The position numbers and the translations under genes were made by a program. DNA of 15,817 bases from Beroe ovata (taxonomy: Eukaryota; Ctenophora; Nuda; Beroida; Beroidae): assembly GCA_946803715.1 (NCBI GenBank), contig CAMPET010000004.1:819738-835554 (forward strand), written 5' to 3'. The first letter of the stretch is position 1. Every line of letters begins with the position of its first letter. Shown in pieces: positions 8,894 through 15,817 of this stretch. The notes beneath the pieces are model-generated. The model was given only the letters and a program-made list of their open reading frames with translations. It was not told the DNA's origin and made no database searches.

Positions 8894-9636
8894 CAAAGAC
8901 ACCAGAAAATGGCATAAGCAAGTTTTTATGCTAATATAGAGAAATATCAGGGGTAATGGCGTTATCACTCCCACTATAATAATAATAATCATAGTCGATA
9001 GTAAATTACATAATGTAAAACACGGGGAAAATCAACGCTAAAATAACACAGCAAAATTCAGTTTTGAAATAACCCAGCATATCAAACATTGAAAATAATC
9101 TCCTCTTTCTATAATTTTGAGGATGTATTATACATCTGATGCCCTGTTTAACTTGAGTCCTGAATCAAAACATGGAAAATGAAGTCAACACAATACCTAT
9201 GCACTATAAATAATTCTTGCCATATTCCTACACACCAGCTCAGCTCAGGATGAATGAAAATTGCAAAATCTACACGCTGTTATAACTTCTCCCCCAGAAA
9301 GTGTGACTAGAACAAGATGCCTACTCGATAAATATTGCTCAATAATCCTGCTAATATGGCTATAGTGAGCTACAAGCTAGTGATAAAAATTCTCGTATAA
9401 AATAGTCAGTACTGCTTGACTGCTCTGTTCTGTAATTGCCAGGTCAATGAAGAAAACGTAGACTACCAAACAGCATGGCTTAACTTCAACTTACTCATGA
9501 CTATCTTTCCACACTTCCATACAACATACCAAGTTACCATAATATCAACAAAATATACATAACAGTCTATAGATATGTCAGACGAATGTGAGATTTTGCA
9601 AACGTCAGCATCAGTTATTTTTGTCCATGATATGTG
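8894..9636. other. AT-rich non-coding stretch
   Basis: Stop-rich on both strands, with no repeat or gene recognised. It lies 3' of the actinin gene. Confidence 0.5.
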
Positions 9637-9649
9637 CACGTGTAATGTT

Positions 9650-9670
9650 CATGTGCACGACGTGCACATG
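9650..9670. repeat. 21-bp near-perfect dyad of GTGCAC type
   Basis: catgtgcacg (9650-9659) and cgtgcacatg (9661-9670) are exact reverse complements around one base. Related gtgcacgtg and gtgcatgtg strings lie at 9634-9642 and 9955-10006, the last of these just after the actinin stop codon. Confidence 0.85.
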
Positions 9671-10011
9671 CAATCTCCACAGCGTCATTCCCGCCCTCAT
9701 TCCAACACCACATAGCGCGTCTCGGCATCCGAATATTAAACCTCTGTTTTCTGGAGCGCGCCTCCGACACCTTCTGTTTTTCATATGTACAAACCTGAAA
9801 CAATGGACCCATTGTTAGGAATCAATGCGGAGTACACAAGCTCTTTATACTGGTATGTTGTGTAAGAATAATTCTTGTTTGAGTGTGAACTCTGATCAAA
9901 ACCCAATCAATGATATAGCAGCTGCACTCTGCACGCACAGTGTAGAACTAGAATGTGCATGTGCATTGTGCACGTACCTAAGTTGTGTGCATGTGTACTG
10001 CACGTGCTATA

Positions 10012-11026
10012 TTATAAGTCACTCTGCCCGTAGAGGGCGGTAGCGAAGGACATGTAGTCCAGAGAACCGGGAATACCGTCGTGTCCCTCGTACGGCGACA
10101 TCCGGGCGATGCAATACTCCGCCTGGTGCGACGGTAACTCCCTCCGAATCTCTTCCGGCATGATGTACCGCTGTGTAATAGGGGGTTAGGGGGTGATGGA
10201 GGGAGAGGAGAGGGGGTTAGGATGTACCGCTGTGGAGNCAGTGTGGAGAGGGGAATAGGGGAATAGGGAGTGCAGTGAGGAGAGGGGAATAGGGGTTAGG
10301 ATGTACCGCTGTGGAGAGGGGAATAGGGGGTGCAGTGTGGGGGAGGAGAGGGGGGACTGGGGATGATCACTAATCACTATAGAGGTGAGGGATTTGGAGT
10401 ATATAGCCTAGTGGGTTTGAAAAGCAAAGGGAGTGGGGAGAGTGTAGATAAGCTCGAAAATGGGATATCTACCAGACAGAAGAAAATGTTGAATTCTTAT
10501 CACTGATAGAGTACCTAATATCAATATCCATGATCATGACAGTAATACCTACCTTATCGCCGGCTAGTACTCTGAATGACGCAATAATCTGCTCTGCAGT
10601 GTCCATATCACTGGCTTCCTGTGTCATGAAGTCCATGAACGCTTGGAATGTAACCTGCCCCGTCATGTCCGGGTCCACCATTTGCAACACCCGCTCAAAA
10701 TCACTCTGACGTTCTGACTCTGACTGAACATGACAGTGGTTATAAGACTGTCGGTTACCATGAGAACCATCTCAAGCATGTCCTTGTTACCATAGGAACA
10801 GTACAACATATACTCACAGCATTGTTTACTAGGTGTTCCTCGGTGTCCACGTTGTATCCCAAACTGACTAGACACGCCCTAAACTCGAAATGGTCGAGTT
10901 TTCCGTCATCATTCTTGTCGAAGTGATCGAATGCGCTCTTCATTTCCTTAACCTGCTCCTCATTAATTCCCTTGCTGTCTCGAACAAGGATTTGGTTTTC
11001 AACGGCGTTCTTTTGCCTTGCAACGG
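10012..11026 (-). other. ACTN: Alpha-actinin calmodulin-like domain exons
   Basis: Exon 10818-11026 carries EF-hand 1, whose 12-residue loop [12 protein letters not shown] (10884-10919) has D, N, D, G, D and E at the liganding or structural positions. It should therefore bind calcium, as in calcium-sensitive non-muscle actinins. Exon 10553-10723 carries EF-hand 2 ([12 protein letters not shown]), which ends in alanine instead of glutamate and so is probably inactive, as is usual in the family. Exon 10012-10170 carries the remaining half ([16 protein letters not shown]) and the GQSDL tail, close to the family's GESDL. The EF1-EF2 linker appears longer than in vertebrates. Confidence 0.92.
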
Positions 11027-14000
11027 CTGCAAGAGTTCTCATTTAAACCAAAAATAGAGAATATTGTTAACATGGAATTGGAATAAAGCCAAAATGGTAA
11101 CCATAGATGAGGTTCACAACCCCCACTTACAATTATGGAGTTCCTCCCAGCTGACATTCAGACTCTCCATGGTGTGTTTGCAGTAGGGGTTGTTGAAGAT
11201 AACCTCATTCTGTATCATCTTGTTGAGGTTTTCCAGTTCCTCGTATTGGGGCTTGTACGCTTCCACCTCTTCCAACAGCTCTCCTAGAAGTGTGATTGAG
11301 CGGTTTAAGCAACTACAGGGAAAATATACTACTTGAATATAATACTTGAATGGAGCCTAAAGAAATTGAGTATATTGTTGGTTTGGTAACGAGAATCAGA
11401 ATATACCACCTTATTCCTTATTGTATGTGTTGTGTGCAGTACAGCTCGTGTACAGCAGGGTGTATGATCGGTGTGTGTATCCGTGTGTGCTGACTGTGGA
11501 GTGTGGGTGCGTGTGCTGACTCTGGGTGTATGGGTGTGTGTGCGTGTGTGTGTGACATTAACCATGCACTGTGAGTGATTTATATACGTTAGTTAGTCCA
11601 GTGTTTACATCATTGATCACGTCTCGAATGTCTATAGTAGTATAGTGTTCCCAATCCGAATTCCTACCAAGATAATGTCTAGTGTTCCCTAATTCCTACC
11701 AAGATAATGGAGCTGCTCGTTGAGTGTGAGATCCGGTCCCATCGTACTCTCCGATATCTTGAGCTGTTCCTCCGCCGTCCAATTAGCAAACCAATTAGCG
11801 TGATTAGCAAACGTCTTCCGTAACTCATCCTTCTTCTTTTCTTTGACTAGAGCGTCCTGACGGCAGGGGTGAGAGTTGGGATACAGAGCGGATACTTCTT
11901 ATATATTTTGTGAAAAAGCTCCATGTGACGCGATATCACGAATACATAGGAACATGAGACCTCTTCCTGAGATTGTAGTCTCTCAAGAAGTTTCCGAAAT
12001 AAAATTCTACCTGGAGCAACTGATCTCGCTGAGGTATGAGTTGTAAGAGTTCATTCCACTTTGTGCCGAGACTATCCACTTCCAGGTTAGTGTAGGGGTT
12101 GCTGCCAAATGTTGCTATCACGTCGATCTCTTGTTGCATTTGCTGTAAGGGTGGTGGGGAGAGTATTGTCTCAAACTGAGTCTTGAGACTGAGAGGTTTA
12201 TATTGGTTTGCAGGTATCGTTGAGTCATTTTCATTCGCTGTAGTATTGGATTGGCGCATATTCCGATTTCATTTGCTCGCTAGTTTTTTGCTGAATAGAT
12301 GTACAGAATACAGTCACAGATAGGACAAAGTTAACATCAATAAAAGGAATTACTAAAGGTAGACTTTATGGATATCGCATGACCCCATACCTGTATGTCA
12401 AGGAATATCTGATGGAACTCGGGAAGGCACGCTTTGAACTCCTCGTGAACCGTAACAAGAGAGTTGACCTCCTCAATACTGTGACACACGAACATGTCCA
12501 TGAGATCCTCCCTTGCACCTTCCAACCAGTTGTTAAACGGCTGAAATATGGCGTTCAAAATGGAGGGGGGAACTTCCAGTATTTTAAAATTCATTACATA
12601 AAGACTATCATGGAATAGCAAGCGAAACGAAATTTTGATGAGTCAATTTTCCTTCAGCAGCAATTCAACGCTTATTCATCCAAGCAATTGATAAGAAATT
12701 ATATCAATCTCACATTAGCTTTCTTGGCAAAGTCTAGTCGCATGCCATCAATCTTCTCCTGTGTTTCCCGGGCTAGCTCCAAATCCTCTCTGTGCTTGGT
12801 ACGGGCTTGTAACAGATTCTCCCACATCCCATTCATTGCCTGTGACCGGGCTGCAACCTCGGCTGCCTAGAGAAAAGTGAGGGGTCAGGCTATGGGGGAA
12901 TTATTGGGACGAAACTCCGTATAAGTTCGATTCTTCGGTCGAATATGTTCGATAGATAGCTGATAGTCAATAAAGATGGTCAGAGCCCATGAGTGACTGA
13001 ATAAACCGGACTCATCACAATGCAAGCAATGCGCAATACTTCAGCCTATAACAGCAGCAGAATATGTGCATGTGCTGCTGCATTCTATTCATATTCGACA
13101 CTTTGTTCTTCTAATAATATGCACATGATGATCTCCGGTTTACAATGCTCAGTAAGCTATACAACAATGCACGGCAGTAATTTCTGATAGCACGACTATA
13201 GTATATCATCATCTGAGCTTCCGCCTTCGAAAAGTGTATTTAACACCAAGAAAGCAAAAACCTGAGCGGTTTATATCACTGCTGACATCGTAAAACTTAC
13301 CTTGCTGAAGCCCTGTTGCACCATATCCTGTGCAAGATTGGTAATCTGATCAAGTCTCTCCCGGTGTATGCCCATATCCGTGTCAAACGCATCGTCACTC
13401 TTTATCTTGCCCTGACAAAATTGATAGCACTGTGTTATCACTGTAGTTATCACTGTGTTAATGTTATCACTGTAGTTCAAGAAGAAAATGAACTAAACTT
13501 TTGAGTCACCAAAGTTATACGCCTAGCACTAATTGTTTGTCGTTCATTACATCAACATAAACGTCAATTAGCTCTTACTAACAGAGCTTGAATTTCATGA
13601 GGACCCTGTTTTAAGTTTCACACCCAATTAATGAACCAGTTTGACCTGACACTAATTACTCTGTACTGTCAATTCTCACGATATGTTAACACGTTGTCAA
13701 AACAAGATGCAAGGACTTAAGACAAGTCAAATCATAGTATACGATGGAGAAAACTATTCTTTGACCTCGAAAAACATGATTAGAATTTCCAACCTTGGTG
13801 AATCCATTTGGCTACATAACCTGCTGATAACGACAAGAGATTGTTGCTATCGCGTGACTCACCAGTAACTCATTGAGATCACACTCTGCTATATTATCCT
13901 TCTTGAAGAATGACTTTGTCTCCGTGATCCAAGCTGCCAAACTGTCACATTTCTGTGAGAATCGTGCAAAGAGGTGTTCCAATCTCTCTAATCTGCGGGG

Positions 14001-14319
14001 GGATTACTAGTGTCACAGAGTGGTGAATAGTACCAGGGATTAGTGTCACAGAGTGGTGAATAGTACCAGGGATTAGTGTCACAGGGGGAGGGGATTAGTG
14101 TCACAGAGTGGTGAATAGTACGGTGCTAGGCAAATGGGGACTTCGTGAGTCATAGTGTTGTCAGTGTTAACAGTGTCAACATTGATTTTTATGAGCTTGG
14201 TCAGTGGTCAGTACCTGCTCGTTGGACCCCTGGTACTTGTTATGTATATTGTACATTGTATGATAATAACTGTAACGATGTAAGTACCTGGTAAGTCCCT
14301 CCTGTAGGTCAAGAATGAA
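10012..14319 (-). CDS. ACTN: Alpha-actinin, 3' part (spectrin repeats 2-4, EF-hands, C-terminus)
   Basis: Alpha-actinin is an antiparallel dimer that crosslinks actin filaments; its rod of spectrin repeats dimerises and its calmodulin-like end binds calcium and titin-type ligands. Exons in gene order: 14288-14319 (tentative), 13863-13992, 13301-13411, 12714-12866, 12391-12540, 12011-12142, 11700-11856, 11131-11283, 10818-11026, 10553-10723 and 10012-10170. All junctions have GT/AG borders and consistent phases, and the product matches the family in order: [56 protein letters not shown] and ALYGQSDL at the stop. About 518 residues of the usual roughly 890 are present; both CH domains and most of spectrin repeat 1 should lie beyond the right end. 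The introns at 12867-13300 and 13412-13862 show nothing notable. Confidence 0.96.
10163..10365. repeat. Minisatellite containing copies of the last actinin splice acceptor
   Basis: The exon edge atgtaccgctgtg (10163-10175; CAG|CGGTACAT on the gene strand) recurs at 10222-10234 and 10301-10313 inside a purine-rich array built on ggagaggggaatagggg. On the gene strand each copy is preceded by a CCCCTCTCC-type pyrimidine tract. An N lies at 10238. Confidence 0.9.
11425..11560. repeat. GT-rich low-complexity tract in an actinin intron
   Basis: Imperfect (GT)n with gtgctgactctggg-type interruptions, densest at 11530-11555. It lies in the intron between exons 11700-11856 and 11131-11283. Confidence 0.9.
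11643..11709. repeat. ACTN: Tandem duplication covering an actinin exon end and its splice donor
   Basis: tagtgttccc plus aattcctaccaagataatg occurs at 11643-11677 and, lacking a few internal bases, at 11680-11709. The second copy holds the real exon end and donor (exon ends at 11700); the first repeats CTTG|GTAGGAATT 32 bases further into the intron. Confidence 0.92.
14008..14120. repeat. 33-bp tandem repeat next to an actinin splice acceptor
   Basis: Units starting tagtgtcacagagtggtgaa occur at 14008-14040, 14041-14073, 14074-14095 (deleted, with gggggagggga) and 14096-14120. The array begins about 12 bases from the acceptor at 13993-13995. Confidence 0.93.
14288..14319 (-). other. ACTN: Tentative short actinin exon, end of spectrin repeat 1
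   Basis: The donor AG|GTACTT at 14288 leaves two bases that join the next exon's first base as an arginine codon. This restores the R-L-E-R-L motif that links repeats 1 and 2 in the family. The 5' edge is uncertain: acceptors after TATTCAG (exon starts at 14319) or CTACAG (a 14-base exon) are both possible, and the frame stays open further upstream to about 14415. The encoded [10 protein letters not shown] is a plausible but weak match to the family. Confidence 0.5.
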
Positions 14320-15189
14320 CTGAATATATGACCACGTTAGTCTAACAGTGTGGTTTCTAGGGGGACTTGTGACGACTCTCATAGTGCCTTCGTGACAGTG
14401 TGGTAATAATGACAAAGTAATAAAATTATGAATCTGTAGAAATTTCTAACTCATGTTGCAAAGAAAGAGATTGTTCCCAGTTCCACTAAGAAAAAACAAA
14501 AACATCACTCCTCGATGCCTGAACAAAATCATGAACAGCAAGTTTGCGGACCACTGATGTTAATTCTCAGTAAAAAGCGAGCACCCGTCAGTGCTGTGAG
14601 TTGGTGTTAATTGACTGACAGACAAACTAGACAGCTGGACGTGGAGTATAATGAGTAAAAACAGAGAAGCCGGCGTTTAAATTCAAGCTTTGGTTAGATA
14701 GAATAAGTAGTTCAACGATATAACTTCCCCCTTATGTCAGCGTAGATAGAACGCTTATAGTGATCACGTGTCAATTAAAAAGTAGTTAACGATAATTTTC
14801 CTTGATTTCAAAACCACTGGGTTTGCACAGCTTAACGTTTTCATACCGAGGTGTTAATGGAAGTTTTTCCAAGTGACATGAGCTCATGAAGGTGAACATA
14901 ATAATTCCTGAAATCTAATTCTATTTCAATCCTCGTACAGAATGAGCGTATTGCACAGAAACCAAGAAACACAGAAAGAGCTCATGGCACACGACCAGAA
15001 TGGGCTCATGAGATGGAACTATAATTCCAGGCTAAATTCAAGGATTATGATAGCATCAAAACAGTACAACTTCAGAATATAACCGCCAAATCACTCCCGA
15101 GTGACCACATCTAAAAACAACAACAAAAACAAGATTTACAGTTTAGATTAAAGAGCTAGATTAACAACCTCACAGTATTAAACGTGAAG
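14320..15189. other. Probable large actinin intron, no feature seen
   Basis: AT-rich and stop-rich on both strands, with one CACGTG at 14765. The missing upstream actinin exons (spectrin repeat 1, CH domains) were looked for on the minus strand and not found. Confidence 0.45.
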
Positions 15190-15276
15190 ACACACATATC
15201 ATGGTGTGTCTGTTAGTGTAAAAACTCAAAACACACACACATATCAGATAACGCAGCATCATGGTGTGTGTGTGGA
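15190..15276. repeat. Two related CA/GT inverted motifs
   Basis: acacacatatc...catggtgtgtctg (15190-15212) and a longer copy (15231-15276), with gataacgcag inserted between the CA and GT arms. Each can fold on itself. Confidence 0.75.
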
Positions 15277-15759
15277 ATAACTCCTTAGCTCATCAAGCAC
15301 GTCTACAATGTAGACTCTACAACATGGGAGGGAAGAGCTGTTGATTAAGTAAGAAAAGATTTTAGTGGGGATAAACGTTTGATGGGGATAGATGTTAATT
15401 TTTGGGCGGTTAATAACGGTTTTAAGGCCAATTTCATCGAGAAGTTACGGTAAATCACAGAAGTTTCATGGGTGTAGGAAAAGATGTTCTGAATATGGTA
15501 TTGACCCATGATAAGAATCATTAACCGATGTACTCATGATTGATTCTGATTGATTCAAAGCACGCATTGACGCACAATTGACGAAAAGCTGAAAGAATGA
15601 GACAAAATGAGAGGTACGATTTATAAAGGAGCAAGGTTAAACGAGCTATAGTTCAGAAAACCCTAACCATAACAGGAGAGCTGTTATCTCCGCATGCAGT
15701 GCCCGACCGGACAGTCGCGCTGGAGATGGGTTGAACACAGCATGGGGGTTTAAACACGA
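15277..15759. other. Non-coding stretch, no gene seen
   Basis: Mostly AT-rich with short repeats (gattgattc twice at 15538-15556). The patch at 15690-15745 is GC-richer, but no coding or RNA signature was recognised. Confidence 0.4.
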
Positions 15760-15817
15760 TGTGTGTGTGTGTGTGAATGTGTGTGTGTGTATGTGTGTTT
15801 GTGTGTGTGTGTGTGTG
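15760..15817. repeat. (GT)n microsatellite at the window edge
   Basis: Nearly pure GT with single-base interruptions, running off the end of the window. Confidence 0.97.

Larger units (their letters stand above)
11131..13992 (-). other. ACTN: Alpha-actinin rod exons (spectrin repeats 2-4)
   Basis: Seven exons encode the antiparallel dimer rod. Repeat 2 runs from [12 protein letters not shown] through [13 protein letters not shown] to MWENLLQAR (13863-13992, 13301-13411, 12714-12866). Repeat 3 starts at PFNNWLEGA and includes [20 protein letters not shown] (12391-12540, 12011-12142). Repeat 4 includes [14 protein letters not shown] and [13 protein letters not shown] up to SWEELHN (11700-11856, 11131-11283). 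Alignment to family landmarks shows no large gap across these exons. Confidence 0.92.

Noticed and set aside
9588-9818. Overlapping open frames on both strands (9588-9818)
   Set aside because: Neither translation resembles a known protein; the GC-richer patch 9690-9770 remains unexplained.
11027-11042. ATG at 11042 as an actinin internal start
   Set aside because: The acceptor CTCTTGCAG at 11027 gives the correct phase and a gap-free match ([18 protein letters not shown]); using the earlier AG would create a stop.
12379-12618. Plus-strand open frames over 12379-12870
   Set aside because: Antisense to clear alpha-actinin exons.
12541-12621. N-terminal extension of the actinin frame upstream of 12540
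   Set aside because: Family alignment needs PFNNW to follow the previous exon directly, and TTTCAG sits exactly at 12541-12546 on the gene strand, so the extension is intron.
14942-15082. Short plus-strand ATG frame after a CTCGTACAG acceptor-like site
   Set aside because: Under 50 codons, no domain, and lies in the probable actinin intron.

Overview
The window looks like nuclear DNA of an invertebrate animal. It is AT-rich, and its genes are split by GT-AG introns, many only about 100-450 bases long. Two recognisable genes belong to families found across animals (annexin, alpha-actinin), and there is a decayed hAT transposon. A sponge or other early-branching animal would fit the compact introns and divergent sequences, but the window does not prove it. 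Two ambiguous bases (698 and 10238) both lie in tandem repeats, so those tracts may be poorly assembled.

Layout. Bases 1-792 hold the 3' end of a hAT-type DNA transposon: a transposase C-terminal dimerisation remnant (212-481), then a 20-bp tandem repeat whose unit resembles a hAT terminal inverted repeat. Bases 801-2456 (+) hold the last six exons of an annexin, covering repeats II, III and IV; repeat I and the N-terminus lie upstream of the window or are lost. Bases 3219-3902 (-) hold a three-exon gene for a small secreted protein with ten cysteines that I cannot assign to a family. Bases 3903-10011 are about 6 kb with no convincing gene. They contain microsatellites, a cluster of hairpins around a perfect 58-bp palindrome (8157-8214), and many CACGTG E-boxes. 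Bases 10012-14319 (-) hold the 3' part of an alpha-actinin: spectrin-like repeats 2-4, the EF-hands and the C-terminus. Its actin-binding CH domains and most of spectrin repeat 1 lie beyond the right end. Bases 14320-15817 appear to be a large upstream intron ending in a (GT)n tract.

The annexin and the secreted-protein gene converge. The 6-kb gap is at once the 3' flank of actinin and the 5' flank of the secreted-protein gene, so its E-box clusters are candidate regulatory DNA for the latter. Annexin and alpha-actinin are both calcium-responsive membrane/cytoskeleton proteins, but nothing here shows that they are co-regulated. The most unusual structural theme is that tandem repeats or duplications repeatedly abut, and in places copy, splice sites.
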